Shown here: piece after piece, positions 48,672-58,146 of the stretch
Layout of the letters: each line of letters starts with the position of its first letter
How positions within the stretch are numbered: the first letter of the stretch is position 1
Source of the DNA: an uncultured Oscillospiraceae bacterium
GTDB lineage: Bacteria > Bacillota > Clostridia > Oscillospirales > Oscillospiraceae
Assembly (NCBI GenBank): GCA_947627735.1
Contig: CANQXG010000013.1
Span: 1 to 60,266, forward strand
DNA length: 60,266 nt
Reading direction: 5' to 3'
Program-made: the position numbers and the translations under genes
The notes under the pieces: model-generated
Seen by the model: only the letters and a program-made list of their open reading frames with translations
The model's database searches: none
What the model was told of the DNA's origin: nothing

Positions 48672-48698
48672 GCGGCCCCGGAGATGATCCGGGGCCGC
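48672..48698. repeat. Hairpin after the tail tube gene
   Basis: An 11-bp perfect stem, GCGGCCCCGGA/TCCGGGGCCGC, with a 5-nt loop and no T-tract. It is the only non-coding gap larger than a few bases between capsid and tape measure genes. Likely partial terminator or mRNA stabiliser. Confidence 0.6.
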
Positions 48699-48727
48699 CA
48701 TCGCGTACAAAAACAGGAGGATGACCA

Positions 48728-49162
48728 ATGGAGCCTATGAAGCTCAAGGTGGATACCGGCGCCGTCACCGTGGAGGTGGAGGACGAGCACGGACAGGTGA
48801 TCGGGCAGTTCCAGTTCAATCCCGCCGACTCCAATATCCTCAAGCGCTACGGGGCGGTGGCGGATTTCTTCGCCGGCGTGTCCCTGGACGGGGAGATGGA
48901 TGACCAGCAGCGGGCGCGGCAGATGGAGAAGCTGGCCGACGACATCGCCGGGCAGTTCGACTACCTGCTGGGGCCGGGGGTGTCGGAGGGCGTCTTTGCC
49001 CAGTGCGGGCCGCTGACGGTCACGAAAAACGGCGACTTCTTCTTCGAGCAGGTGCTGGAAGGGGTGGGCGGCCTGATCGAGAGCGTGACGAAGAAACGGC
49101 TGGATAAGAAGCTGGCCAGGATACGCCGGGCCGTGGCCGCCGCGCCCGGGCAGGGGAAATGA
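48728..49162 (+). CDS. Phage tail assembly chaperone (gpG-like)
   Basis: 144 residues, acidic. Located between tail tube and tape measure, as in lambda gpG. Segments LKVDTGAVTVEVEDEHGQVIGQFQFNPADSNILKRY and a C-terminal helical part (IESVTKKRLDKKLARIRRAV) match the family. The next gene starts inside its stop (ATGA), the position where many phages use a frameshift; here two separate coupled frames are used. Confidence 0.75.
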   Translation: MEPMKLKVDTGAVTVEVEDEHGQVIGQFQFNPADSNILKRYGAVADFFAGVSLDGEMDDQQRARQMEKLADDIAGQFDYLLGPGVSEGVFAQCGPLTVTKNGDFFFEQVLEGVGGLIESVTKKRLDKKLARIRRAVAAAPGQGK

Positions 49163-49722
49163 GTCCCTGGAGCCTGCCCACGGCGCTTTCCGTGGGGGGC
49201 AGGGAGTACGCCATCCGGTGGGACTACCGGGTGGCGCTGTATCTGATGGGGGTGCTGGCCGGCGAGGAGCTGGAGCCGGACGAAAAGGCGGCGGTGTGCC
49301 TGCAGGTGCTGTACAGGGACTGGCGGACCATCCCGGCGGAGCACCGGCAGGAGGCGCTGGAAAAGGCGGCGGCGTTCCTGGACGGGGCGCTGCCGCCCCA
49401 GGAGGGGCGAAAGGGCCCGCGGCTCATGGACTGGGAGCGGGACGGGGCGCTGATCGTGCCGGCGGTGAACCGGGTGCTGGGCCGGGACGTGCGGCTGGAG
49501 GAGCAGATGCACTGGTGGACGTTCCTGGGGGCCTATATGGAGATCGGGGAGAGCCTGTTTGCAAGCGTGCTGGCCATACGGCGGAAAAAGGCCCAGGGAA
49601 AAAAGCTGGACAGACAGGAACAGCAGTTCCTGCGGGAGAACAGGGCGCTGGTGGAACCGGGGCGGCGGGACGACGCGTCGGAGCGGGCCAGGCGTGAGGC
49701 CCTGCGGGAGCTGTTCGTATAG
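49159..49722 (+). CDS. Phage Gp15-family tail assembly protein
   Basis: 187 residues of the Gp15 family: [42 protein letters not shown] and [49 protein letters not shown]. Proteins of this kind sit directly before the tape measure gene and are the second tail chaperone. Start coupled to the preceding gene. Confidence 0.88.
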   Translation: MSPWSLPTALSVGGREYAIRWDYRVALYLMGVLAGEELEPDEKAAVCLQVLYRDWRTIPAEHRQEALEKAAAFLDGALPPQEGRKGPRLMDWERDGALIVPAVNRVLGRDVRLEEQMHWWTFLGAYMEIGESLFASVLAIRRKKAQGKKLDRQEQQFLRENRALVEPGRRDDASERARREALRELFV

Positions 49723-49736
49723 AAAGGGAGGCGTCA

Positions 49737-51680
49737 ATGGCGGAGGATAAAACGACCGTCCGGTGGCAGATCGGGACGGGGACTCTCCGGCAGGCCCGGA
49801 GAGAGGCGGACGAGTATGCCCGGGCGTGCCGGGGCGCGGCGGCCCGGGTGGAGAGCATGGGCCAGGCGCTGGCGCTGCTGGCCCGGGAAAATGACGGCGC
49901 CGGCGAGAGCGTGCGGGCGCTGCGGGACAGCCTCAGAGGGCTGCGGGACGCGCTGGCCGGGGCGTTTTATCCGGCGGTGACGGCGGCGGCGCCGCTGCTG
50001 AGCGGGCTGTGCGATGCGCTGGCCCGCGCGGTGAGCTATACATCGTTATTCTTTGCGGTGCTCAGCGGCGCGGACAGCTATAAGCGGGTGACCGCAGGTC
50101 AGGACGGGTACAACAAGAGCCTGAAGGCAGGGTCCCGGGCGGCGAAGAAGCTGGTGAACAACCTGTCCGGGCTGGACGAGGTGAATCTGTGGCGGTCGCC
50201 CTCCGGCGGCTCCGGCGGGGGCAGCGGCTCGGGAAGCTCCGGCGCCGGCGGGCCGGTGCTGGAGGACGTGCCCATCGAAAATGCCGATGCCCTGCGCACG
50301 CTGTTCAAGGATATCCTGTGGTACGCCGGGGCCATCGGCGCGGCGCTGGCGGCCTGGAAGATCGCAAGGCACTTCGGGGCCGATCTGCGCACGGCGGCGG
50401 GGCTGGCGGCGGCGCTGGGCGGCGCGGTGCTGGCGGTGAAGGGCTATCTGGACGCCTGGGGCAACGGCGCGGGACTGAAGAACATCCTGGAGCTGCTGGG
50501 AGGCATCGCCCTGGCGGCGGGCGGCACCTTCGCCCTGTTCGGGCCGGCGGGGGCGGGGGTGACCCTGGCCCTGGGCGGCATCGCGTCCGTGGTGCTGGCG
50601 CTGCGGGAGTGGTACAACACCGGGCGGCTCACCTGGGCGGCCATGGGGGCGCTCCAGTCGGGGCTGGTGGAGCTGGGCGCGGCGGCGTCGCTGTTCACGG
50701 GCAGCTTCGTGCCGGTGGTGCTGGGCGGCTTCGCGGCGGTGGCGGCGGGGTGCACCAAATACGCCGGCGAGATGCCGGAGCAGGTGAACGAGGCGTTTCT
50801 GGCCACCGACAGCGCGGCGGCGGCCGGGGGCCTGGCCCTGGGCATGACCATCCGGGAGAACTGGGACGGGATCGTGGCCTGCACCAGGGAGAAGTGGGAG
50901 CAGGTCCGGTCCTGGGCGGCGGAAAAGCTGTCGGCGGCCCGGGACGCGGCCAGGCAGCTTTTGGAGCAGATGCGCGCCGCGGCGGCGGAGAAGGCCGAGG
51001 CCATCCGGCAGAAGGTGTCCGACGCGTTCGAGAGCGTGCGCAGCACCATCCAGGAGAAGATCGAGGACGCCAAGCAGAAGGTGTCCGACGCCGTGCAGGC
51101 CATACGGGGCTTTTTCGACTTCGAGTGGAGCCTGCCGGCGCTGAAGCTGCCCCACTTCTCCATCACCGGGTCTTTCTCCCTGGACCCGCCCTCCATCCCC
51201 CACATCGGGGTGAGCTGGTACGCCAAGGGCGGCATCGTGGACGGGGCCACCCTCATCGGCGCGGGTGAGGCGGGCCGGGAGGCCATCATCCCCCTGGAGC
51301 GGCACACCCAGTGGATCGACAAGGTGGCGGAGCGGCTGTACCGGTATCTGGCGGCGGGGGACATGGTGCCGGCGCTTATGACCGTGGCCCGGCGGCTGGA
51401 GGGACTGGCCGGCGGCGTGGGGCCGGTCATGCCCATGCCGGCGCTGGCGTCCGGGACGGTTGTCCCGCCCCGGGCGGAGCGCAGCGCCATGGCGGCGGAG
51501 GAGCTGGCCGCGTCGGTGCGGCAGCTGCAGGCGATGCTGGACGCCGGCCGGGAGGGCCGGGAGGCGGTCAGCTACACCTTCATCGGCCAGGTGGACGGCC
51601 GGGTGCTGTTCGAAAAGGTGCTGGAAGAGGGGCGGGCCAGGCGGAAGGGGACCGGGCGGAACCCCTTCACGGAGCTGTGA
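49737..51680 (+). CDS. Phage tail tape measure protein
   Basis: 647 residues, short for a tape measure. A helical N-terminus ([29 protein letters not shown]) and several hydrophobic segments (about 205-350) are followed by long helices with heptad character (about 390-460, [27 protein letters not shown]). The C-terminus has [36 protein letters not shown], a conserved tape-measure tail motif. It sets tail length; by the usual rule of thumb a protein this size gives a tail near 100 nm. No lytic domain is visible. Confidence 0.92.
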   Translation: MAEDKTTVRWQIGTGTLRQARREADEYARACRGAAARVESMGQALALLARENDGAGESVRALRDSLRGLRDALAGAFYPAVTAAAPLLSGLCDALARAVSYTSLFFAVLSGADSYKRVTAGQDGYNKSLKAGSRAAKKLVNNLSGLDEVNLWRSPSGGSGGGSGSGSSGAGGPVLEDVPIENADALRTLFKDILWYAGAIGAALAAWKIARHFGADLRTAAGLAAALGGAVLAVKGYLDAWGNGAGLKNILELLGGIALAAGGTFALFGPAGAGVTLALGGIASVVLALREWYNTGRLTWAAMGALQSGLVELGAAASLFTGSFVPVVLGGFAAVAAGCTKYAGEMPEQVNEAFLATDSAAAAGGLALGMTIRENWDGIVACTREKWEQVRSWAAEKLSAARDAARQLLEQMRAAAAEKAEAIRQKVSDAFESVRSTIQEKIEDAKQKVSDAVQAIRGFFDFEWSLPALKLPHFSITGSFSLDPPSIPHIGVSWYAKGGIVDGATLIGAGEAGREAIIPLERHTQWIDKVAERLYRYLAAGDMVPALMTVARRLEGLAGGVGPVMPMPALASGTVVPPRAERSAMAAEELAASVRQLQAMLDAGREGREAVSYTFIGQVDGRVLFEKVLEEGRARRKGTGRNPFTEL

Positions 51681-51690
51681 GGAGGACGGG

Positions 51691-52065
51691 ATGCAGGAAT
51701 ATGTGATGATGAACGGACAGGTCATCCGCCAGCCGGACGAGGGGCTGGGGTATGACTTCGAGACCACCTACACCGAGGACACCACCAGGACCATGGACGG
51801 GACGCTGTACGCGGGGGCCATGTTCACGGTGGAGTCGTTCTCCTACAAGGCCAGCTGGCTGACGAGAGAGGAGATGCGGGACATCCTGCAGATCGTGGCC
51901 AAGGGGCAGCCCTTCACGCTGCGGTACCTGTCGCCCTACTACGGCACGTGGCGGACCGGGCGGTTTTACGTGGGCAAGGGTTCCCTGTCCGTGGGCCGGT
52001 GGAACGAGGACGAGGAGCGGTATGAGGAGCTGAGCTTCAACATGATCGGAGTGGACCCCATATGA
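51691..52065 (+). CDS. Phage distal tail (baseplate) protein, short
   Basis: 124 residues. The position after the tape measure fits a Dit-like protein, but the length is below the usual 200 or more residues, so only a core domain is present. Segments TVESFSYKASWLTREEMRDILQIVAKGQPFTLRYLSPYYGTWRTGRFYVGKG. GGAGGACGGG precedes the ATG. The stop overlaps the next start. Confidence 0.7.
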   Translation: MQEYVMMNGQVIRQPDEGLGYDFETTYTEDTTRTMDGTLYAGAMFTVESFSYKASWLTREEMRDILQIVAKGQPFTLRYLSPYYGTWRTGRFYVGKGSLSVGRWNEDEERYEELSFNMIGVDPI

Positions 52066-52697
52066 AGGTACATGGCGAGCGGGAATATAAGATAGACATT
52101 GCCGGGACGGAGTATGGCCCGGACCGGATCGAGCGGGCGGAGATCAGCCAGGAGCTGTTCTCCGCCCCATCCGTGGGCGGGACGGTATGCGCCCAGCTCA
52201 CCGTGACCTTCCGGCCTGGGGAGGACCCGCCCCGGATGGCCCAGGTGCGGCCCTTCGCCCGGGACGCGGGCCGGGCGGCGTGGGTGCCCCTGGGGATATT
52301 CTGGATCGACCGGCGGACGGAGCGGTCCGGACGGCTGGAGATCACCTGCTACGACTGCATGCTGAAGGCGGAGGCGGAGTGGATACCGGACCAGGTGCTG
52401 GAATTTCCCATGTCCATGGAGGCCGCCGCCCGGGTCATCGCGGCGGCCATGGGCACGGAGCTGGACGAGAGGTGTTCTTTCCACCCGGGCTATACGGTGG
52501 ACTACCCGGCCAATGAGTACACCATGCGGCAGGTGCTGGGGTATATCGCGGCGGCCCACGGGGGGAATTGGATCGTGACGGCGGCGGGGAAGCTGCTGCT
52601 GGCGCCGCTGTTCGCGTCCATGCCGCCGGAGACCAGCCTGCTGATCGAGGAAAACGGGAGCGCCATCACCTTCGGAGGTGTGAGGATAAAGGTATGA
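52062..52697 (+). CDS. Phage baseplate hub/tail protein
   Basis: 211 residues. KIDIAGTEYGPDRIERAEISQELFSAPSVGGTVCAQLTVTF and LGIFWIDRRTERSGRLEITCYDCMLKAE are typical of the hub proteins (gp27-like beta domain) found in Firmicutes phages as tail-associated proteins without the endopeptidase part. Coupled at both ends by ATGA overlaps. Confidence 0.75.
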   Translation: MKVHGEREYKIDIAGTEYGPDRIERAEISQELFSAPSVGGTVCAQLTVTFRPGEDPPRMAQVRPFARDAGRAAWVPLGIFWIDRRTERSGRLEITCYDCMLKAEAEWIPDQVLEFPMSMEAAARVIAAAMGTELDERCSFHPGYTVDYPANEYTMRQVLGYIAAAHGGNWIVTAAGKLLLAPLFASMPPETSLLIEENGSAITFGGVRIKV

Positions 52698-54121
52698 ACG
52701 GGAAGCAGTACGTGGGCCGGCGGGTGAGCCGGTTTGAGAGCTACGGCCCTGTGCGGGCCGTGACCGGCGTGGCGCTGGCGGTGGACGAGGACAACGAGTA
52801 CCGGGCCGGGGACGAGACGGGGTATGTGATGCAGATCGACTGCCCCTACGGCAGCCAGGCCATGGCGGAGGACCTGCTGGCGGCGCTGGGGGGCAGGAGC
52901 TACATAGGCTACGAGGCGGAGAACGCGGTCATGGACCCGGAGGCGGAGCTGGGGGACGGAGTGACCGTGGGCGGGATATATTCGCTTCTGGCCAGCAGGC
53001 GCCTGGCCTTTGGCGCCGGCCACGCCGCCCGGATCGGGGCGCCGGGGGAGAGCGATCTGGACCGGGAGTACGGCGCCGGGGAGAGCCTGGAGCGGACCGT
53101 GCAGCGGAAGCTGGCCGCCGCCAGGAGCTATATCGAGAAAACGGCGGAGGAGATCCGCCTGGGGGTGGAGGGGCTGGAGGACGAGGTGGCCGAGATCAGA
53201 CAGACCGCCGGGAACATCACCCTCAGCGTGTCCGGCGGCCTGGGCGGGACGGCGTCCATAGAGCTGTCCAACGGCAGCCGTGGGAGCCTGGACCTGTCCG
53301 GCGTGCGCGGCGCCTTCGCCAACGACAACAGCTCCGTCACCATCACCGGCGGGACCGTGACCTTCAACGCCAATACCTTCGCGGTGAACAGTACCAATTT
53401 CTCCGTGACCAAGGAGGGACTTATCACCGCCACGGCGGGGAGCATCGCCGGCTGGACCATCAGCCAGACGGCGCTTTATAAAAATCTGAGTTCCTTCGGC
53501 GGGAGCGCCGAGGGGGCCTACATCGGCACGGACGGCATCCGGTTCACCGACGTATTGGGCACCGCCGCCATGTCCGGGGGGATGGTCACCGCCACCATCG
53601 TGGACGCGGACCATGTGGTGGCGACCGATATCGCCGCCCACGGACTGGGCAAGGGCCTCACCTGCTGGACGGAGGATGGGGACGACATATGGCTGATCTA
53701 CGGAAGCGCAAACTACTTCGGCGGGAAGCAGGCCGCCGTGGTGGGGTGGGAGAACCCCACGCGGATCAACGGCTCGGAGATATTCCTGGAGACCGCCCCC
53801 ACCAATGGGTCGGACCGGGATGTGAAAAAGGACATCGCCGCGATGCCGGACAAGTACGTGGGGCTGCTGCGGCAGATGGAGCCGGCGCTGTTCCGGTATA
53901 AGCAGGAGGATGATGACGGGCCGCTGCACGCCGGGTACATCGCCCAGGAGATGGAGCAGGCCATCGCCCGGGCGGGGATGAGCCGCCGTGATGTGGCCGC
54001 CCTGTTCGGCACGGACGGCACCGGGGAGATGGGGATACGGTATACGGAGCTGATCCCCATGATGCACCTGTGGCTGCGGCAGCTGGAGGATCGGCTGGCG
54101 AGATTGGAGGGAGCGGCATGA
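52694..54121 (+). CDS. Phage tail spike/fibre with S74 chaperone domain
   Basis: 475 residues from ATG 52694. N-terminal baseplate-binding region, a helical stretch (RSYIEKTAEEIRLGVEGLEDEVAEIRQTAGNITLSV) and a beta-rich shaft (about 180-330). The C-terminal Peptidase_S74 intramolecular chaperone (about 390-475) has SDRDVKKDI (the Ser-Lys self-cleavage pair) and YIAQEMEQAI. The domain trimerises the fibre and cleaves itself off. Start and stop are coupled to neighbours (ATGA, and ATG 54118 inside its end). Confidence 0.88.
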   Translation: MNGKQYVGRRVSRFESYGPVRAVTGVALAVDEDNEYRAGDETGYVMQIDCPYGSQAMAEDLLAALGGRSYIGYEAENAVMDPEAELGDGVTVGGIYSLLASRRLAFGAGHAARIGAPGESDLDREYGAGESLERTVQRKLAAARSYIEKTAEEIRLGVEGLEDEVAEIRQTAGNITLSVSGGLGGTASIELSNGSRGSLDLSGVRGAFANDNSSVTITGGTVTFNANTFAVNSTNFSVTKEGLITATAGSIAGWTISQTALYKNLSSFGGSAEGAYIGTDGIRFTDVLGTAAMSGGMVTATIVDADHVVATDIAAHGLGKGLTCWTEDGDDIWLIYGSANYFGGKQAAVVGWENPTRINGSEIFLETAPTNGSDRDVKKDIAAMPDKYVGLLRQMEPALFRYKQEDDDGPLHAGYIAQEMEQAIARAGMSRRDVAALFGTDGTGEMGIRYTELIPMMHLWLRQLEDRLARLEGAA

Positions 54122-54279
54122 ACGAGCTGCAGAAGGAATTGGACGAGGTGTTCCGGCTGATATCCGCGATCCCGGTGAGCGGGGAGAGCGTGGAGGTCAT
54201 GGCCATGGCCCGGGAGCGGCTGCGGCGGGCCTATCAGCAGGTGGGCAGGACGGAGAAGGAGGACGAACATGGCGGATAA
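54118..54279 (+). CDS. Small phage protein (53 aa) between tail genes
   Basis: A helical 53-residue protein (MNELQKELDEVFRLISAIPV..VEVMAMARERLRRAYQQVGR) encoded inside the tail block. It starts in the previous stop and overlaps the next gene by 11 bp. Such small proteins are common here in clostridial phages; function unknown. Confidence 0.7.
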   Translation: MNELQKELDEVFRLISAIPVSGESVEVMAMARERLRRAYQQVGRTEKEDEHGG

Positions 54280-55675
54280 GACGATAGGGGAGCTGCCGGC
54301 GGCGTCGGAGGTGAACGACGACTCGCTTCTGGTGATGGAGCAGCAGGGCCAGGCGCGGAGCGTCAAGGGCGATTTGATCAAGAAGTATGCCAGGGAAGCT
54401 ACGGCGGCGTATGTGGAGGATGCCAGGAAGAGTGCGGCGGCCGCCGCGGAGGCGGCCAAGGACGCGGCGGATATAGCGCTGCACCCGCCCATCCTGAAGG
54501 AGGGCAGCGACCATTGGTGGACGTGGAGCGCCGGGGCGGACGGCTATGTGGAGAGCGAACTGGACGCGGGCGTGTCGCTTACCGTGTCGCCGGAAACTGT
54601 CACGGGCGAGCCGGGCAGCGAGGCCAAAGTCGAGAACATCGGGACCGCGACCGACCCTGTGCTGAAATTCACCTTGCCCAAGGGTGAAGCCGGTGCGGAC
54701 GGGTCTGACGGCGTGTCGCCCAAGGTGGAGGTGACCAAGTCCGGCAAGGACACCACCATCACGATCACGGACGCCGAGGGAGAGCATACCGCCACTGTCC
54801 GGGACGGAGAGGCAGCCATTCCCGATCACCTCATCGTAGGTTCGGACAGCGAGCTGGAAACGGTGCTGCCGGTGGACGCGGATACGCTGGCGGGGCATCC
54901 GGCGGGGTACTTCGCGGGGAAAGAGGCAACCGAAAAGGCCCTGCAGCGGAAAACCGGCGAAAACATCCTCCACAATGCCCGGTGGGACAAGCAGGTATAT
55001 ATCGTCAACCAGCGCGGTGTGAGCGGAACCATTGAAGTGCAGGGCTACTTCATTGACCGGTGGAAGCTGACAAGTGGGACAGTCCAGATCACAGACAGCG
55101 GGCTTGTCCTTGATGGGACGATGGTGCAAATTCTGGAGAATGACCCCGGTGGCGGCGTTATCGCCTCTGTACTTACCTCTATGGGCCTTGGCACGGCTTC
55201 GTACACAGCCTCCAATAAGACCTTCACCGTCACAGCCACAGGACAGACGCTTCTGGCGGCAAAATTGGAAGTGGGGGATGAGCAGACGCTGGCGCGTCAA
55301 AGCGGGGCCGGGTGGATACTCAATGATCCGGCGCCTGACTATGGGGCGGAGCTGGCGAAGTGCCAGAGGTATTATTACAGGGCATATTCTGTTCCCGGCA
55401 ATGTTAATTTAAGCGGTAGATGTTTTGATACAAAAAACGCATACGTTACATTTTACCTTCCCTGTTCTATGAGGGTATCTCCCACTGTTAACATTTTAGG
55501 GACGCATACATCGTTATCAACGCCGGGGAAATCAGTAGGAACGCCAGAGGTATACAAGGCTGCACTCGCATCCAACCAGTTGCTTTTACGATGTGCCGAT
55601 CCTACCTCTGGACTTACCGCCAGAGAATCGGCTGTCCTGGTTTGCGACGGCATTGAAGTTAGTGCTGATCTATAA
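54269..55675 (+). CDS. Phage tail fibre, probable receptor-binding protein 1
   Basis: 468 residues. A helical Ala-rich N-terminus (EDARKSAAAAAEAAKDAADIA), a repeat-like segment (KGEAGADGSDGVSPKVEVTKSGKDTTITITDAEGEHTATV) and a C-terminal receptor-type domain (about 230-468). The last half is visibly richer in A/T and uses rarer codons than the tail genes before it. It shares several segments with the next gene: a domain opening with NQRG..YFID and the block AAKLEVGDEQTLARQSGAGWILND..LAKCQRYYYR. Tail fibres are a usual site of recombination. Confidence 0.82.
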   Translation: MADKTIGELPAASEVNDDSLLVMEQQGQARSVKGDLIKKYAREATAAYVEDARKSAAAAAEAAKDAADIALHPPILKEGSDHWWTWSAGADGYVESELDAGVSLTVSPETVTGEPGSEAKVENIGTATDPVLKFTLPKGEAGADGSDGVSPKVEVTKSGKDTTITITDAEGEHTATVRDGEAAIPDHLIVGSDSELETVLPVDADTLAGHPAGYFAGKEATEKALQRKTGENILHNARWDKQVYIVNQRGVSGTIEVQGYFIDRWKLTSGTVQITDSGLVLDGTMVQILENDPGGGVIASVLTSMGLGTASYTASNKTFTVTATGQTLLAAKLEVGDEQTLARQSGAGWILNDPAPDYGAELAKCQRYYYRAYSVPGNVNLSGRCFDTKNAYVTFYLPCSMRVSPTVNILGTHTSLSTPGKSVGTPEVYKAALASNQLLLRCADPTSGLTARESAVLVCDGIEVSADL

Positions 55676-55687
55676 GGAGGTGCACCT

Positions 55688-56707
55688 ATGGCTGAACAAG
55701 CGATCATTCAAACCCTCCACGACCACGATACAGGCAAGGCCATAGCACCGAGGACGGTCGTCGAGGCTATCTCCGGGAAGGGGAACAAGTGGAACTATCT
55801 GGGCTTCACCGAGGATGACCAGGTCGGCGTGATAGAGGGGACATGGCCGTGTAATAAGAATCTGCTGATAAACTCCGATTTTAGAAACCCGGTCAATCAA
55901 CGCGGCGAAACTGTTTATACATGGCAAGTTGGGAATGGGCATTCATATTTTATTGATGGCTGGTTTAGGACCAGAGGCATCGTAAAATTGACTGACGAAG
56001 GATTTACTTACAATGTGGTGTCCGGCCAAGCTTCTGCCTGGCTGGGACAGACTATTGAAAACTACGGCTCACTTGATAAAACTGCTACCATCTCTATTCT
56101 GTTGAGTGATAATACCCTTCTTTCTGCGACAGGGAATACAACGGTACGTTTTGGTACAGAACATGGGGGCGCAACATATTGCGTTCAATATGAACCACGG
56201 GGTCATGCCTCTTCGGCTACTTTTGAAATCTGGCGCGATGACGCGACGACAGAAACCGACGTGAGTGTGGTAGCCGCAAAAATGGAACTGGGAAACATCC
56301 AGACCCTCGCGCACAAAGAGGGCGACACGTGGGTCCTTAACGAGATGCCAAATTACGCCGAGGAGCTGCTGAAATGTCAGAGGTATCAGGTGGTGCTTGG
56401 CGGCGTACATACGCACTCTGTTTTTGGGATCGGGTTTAACAATACAGCTGTTCAGGCCCGGGTCCTCTCGTCGCTCGGCGTTCCGCTGAGAGCGGCTCCG
56501 ACAATTTCTACCGTCGGGACTTTTGAGCTTACATCTATTGAAGACAACACTCTCAAAGATGTAACGAATATTACATTTGGGAGCATCACACAAAATGCTG
56601 TCTTTCTGCTGGTGGAATCCTCCGGGCTACAAACCGGGAGTCTAGTAACACTTCGTCCGAAAAACGGGGATACGACGGCAAAAATCATTCTGGACGCCAA
56701 TCTATAG
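55688..56707 (+). CDS. Phage tail fibre, probable receptor-binding protein 2
   Basis: 339 residues, low-GC compared with the rest of the module. N-terminal part EQAIIQTLHDHDTGKAIAPRTVVEAISGKG, then a domain parallel to the preceding fibre (NPVNQRG..YFIDGWF, AAKMELGNIQTLAHKEGDTWVLNEMPNYAEELLKCQRYQ). The two look like duplicated or swapped binding modules. GGAGGTGCACCT precedes the ATG. Confidence 0.8.
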   Translation: MAEQAIIQTLHDHDTGKAIAPRTVVEAISGKGNKWNYLGFTEDDQVGVIEGTWPCNKNLLINSDFRNPVNQRGETVYTWQVGNGHSYFIDGWFRTRGIVKLTDEGFTYNVVSGQASAWLGQTIENYGSLDKTATISILLSDNTLLSATGNTTVRFGTEHGGATYCVQYEPRGHASSATFEIWRDDATTETDVSVVAAKMELGNIQTLAHKEGDTWVLNEMPNYAEELLKCQRYQVVLGGVHTHSVFGIGFNNTAVQARVLSSLGVPLRAAPTISTVGTFELTSIEDNTLKDVTNITFGSITQNAVFLLVESSGLQTGSLVTLRPKNGDTTAKIILDANL

Positions 56708-56719
56708 AGGAGGGACAAC

Positions 56720-57478
56720 ATGGACGAGTTTGATTTTTACAACAAGCACTACATAACCGTGGACGGCAAAAACCGAATCACAGACGGTTGGTCTGACGGT
56801 CCGCACCCTGAGAAGGACGTGACCGGGGCGATCTGCATCAACGAGAAAGGCGGGTACCAGTTCCGGCTGCATGACGGCGGCGAGGAGAACCCGGCGCTGT
56901 GGACCATGGACGGCATCCCGCTGTACAAGTGGGACGGCGGGGCCGTGCAGCAGCGGAGCGAGGAGGAGATCGAGGCGGAGAGGGCGGCCACTGAGAAGGC
57001 CCAGGCAACGGAGCAGGCGAAGGTGTATGCCGTCAAGGCCCGACAGGCGGCGATGGAGGAGGCCCAGGCCATGCTCCTCACCGTTCAGCTCGATACCCTG
57101 GCGGTGGACGACGCCACGGCCCTGCGGTGGAAGGCGCTCTATCCGGAGTGGTCCGCCGAGAGCGTGGCGTACAGGTCCGGCATGAAGCGCCAGCGGCTGG
57201 ACAGGCTGTACCGCTGCCGGCAGGATCACACCTCCCAGGCGGGCTGGGCGCCGGAGCTGGCCCCGGCGCTGTGGGAGGAGATCAGCGAATCCCATGCCGG
57301 GACCGGGGACGACCCCATCCCCTATAACGGCAACATGGCCCTGGAGAGCGGCAGGTACTACTCCCAGGACGGCGTGACATACCGCTGCACCCGGGACACG
57401 GAGATCCAAGTATATAACGCCCTGCGGGACCTGGTGGGCCTGTATGTGGAGGCGGCGCGGGATGGACAGAGGACCTGA
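56720..57478 (+). CDS. Phage tail-associated protein with C-terminal CBM-like region
   Basis: 252 residues. N-terminal beta part (DFYNKHYITVDGKNRITDGWSDGPHP), a coiled coil (EEEIEAERAATEKAQATEQAKVYAVKARQAAMEEAQAM), then WKALYPEWSAESVAYRSGMKRQRLDRLYRCRQDHTSQAGWAP, which resembles carbohydrate-binding CBM5/12-like segments of clostridial phage proteins. GGAGGGACAAC precedes the ATG. Confidence 0.78.
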   Translation: MDEFDFYNKHYITVDGKNRITDGWSDGPHPEKDVTGAICINEKGGYQFRLHDGGEENPALWTMDGIPLYKWDGGAVQQRSEEEIEAERAATEKAQATEQAKVYAVKARQAAMEEAQAMLLTVQLDTLAVDDATALRWKALYPEWSAESVAYRSGMKRQRLDRLYRCRQDHTSQAGWAPELAPALWEEISESHAGTGDDPIPYNGNMALESGRYYSQDGVTYRCTRDTEIQVYNALRDLVGLYVEAARDGQRT

Positions 57479-57671
57479 CGGCTGCGGCGGATGCCGGTTC
57501 GCGGCGCCGGTCTATATCGGCGACGGCGGAGAGCTGATGAGCGCGTGCGTGTATATTTTACGTATGGGCCGCCGGCGGCCATGCGCCCCGGGATGGGGCT
57601 GCGCGGTCTATGAACCGGCGGTTCGGAATGAAAATTCAGCGTTTTGCACAGAAATGGATATTTATCCGTGA
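57462..57671 (+). CDS. Small Cys-rich phage protein
   Basis: 69 residues, ATG 57462, overlapping the previous gene by 17 bp. Cys pairs CGGCRFAAPVY, SACVYILR and RRPCAPGWGCAVY fit a small zinc-binding protein often found before the holin in clostridial phages. Function unknown. Confidence 0.6.
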   Translation: MDRGPDGCGGCRFAAPVYIGDGGELMSACVYILRMGRRRPCAPGWGCAVYEPAVRNENSAFCTEMDIYP

Positions 57672-57723
57672 TTTTTGGATAATGTTCAAACGTTATGTCA
57701 CCATTGAGAAAGGAGTGAATGGA

Positions 57724-58146
57724 ATGAAAACCACTGTATGCGCCGCCGTCGGGGCGGCGGGGAGCTGCATCGCGGCGCTGTTCGGCGGCTGGGACGGGGC
57801 CATGGTCACGCTGGCGGTATTCATGGCGGTGGACTATGCCGCGGGGCTGATCGTGGCGGGGGTGTTCCACGCCTCCGGCAAGTCGGAGGGCGGCGCGCTG
57901 GAGAGCCGGGCGGGGTTCAAGGGCCTGTGCCGCAAGGGCATGACCATGCTGTTCGTGCTGGTGGCCAGCCGGCTGGACGTGCTGCTGGGCACCGATTACA
58001 TCCGCAGCGGCGTGATCATCGGCTTCGCGGCCAACGAGCTGCTGTCCATCGTGGAGAACGCGGGCCTGATGGGCCTGCCGCTGCCGGCGGCGGTGACGCG
58101 GGCGGTGGACGTGCTCAGCGCCAGGGGGGAGGAGCGCCATGGCTGA
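57724..58146 (+). CDS. Phage holin (phage holin family 4-like)
   Basis: 140 residues with three hydrophobic helices (about 5-20, 28-45, 75-95) and the pattern GGWDGAMVTLAVFMAVDYAAGLIVA, ESRAGFKGLCRKGMTMLFVLVA. A membrane pore former for lysis. AAAGGAG at 57708-57714 supports ATG 57724; an earlier in-frame start (57610) is not needed. The endolysin start overlaps its 3' end. Confidence 0.9.
   Translation: MKTTVCAAVGAAGSCIAALFGGWDGAMVTLAVFMAVDYAAGLIVAGVFHASGKSEGGALESRAGFKGLCRKGMTMLFVLVASRLDVLLGTDYIRSGVIIGFAANELLSIVENAGLMGLPLPAAVTRAVDVLSARGEERHG

Noticed and set aside
48728-49722. Programmed frameshift of gpG/gpGT type in the tail chaperones
   Set aside because: The two frames have separate starts coupled by ATGA, and no slippery heptamer was seen at the overlap.
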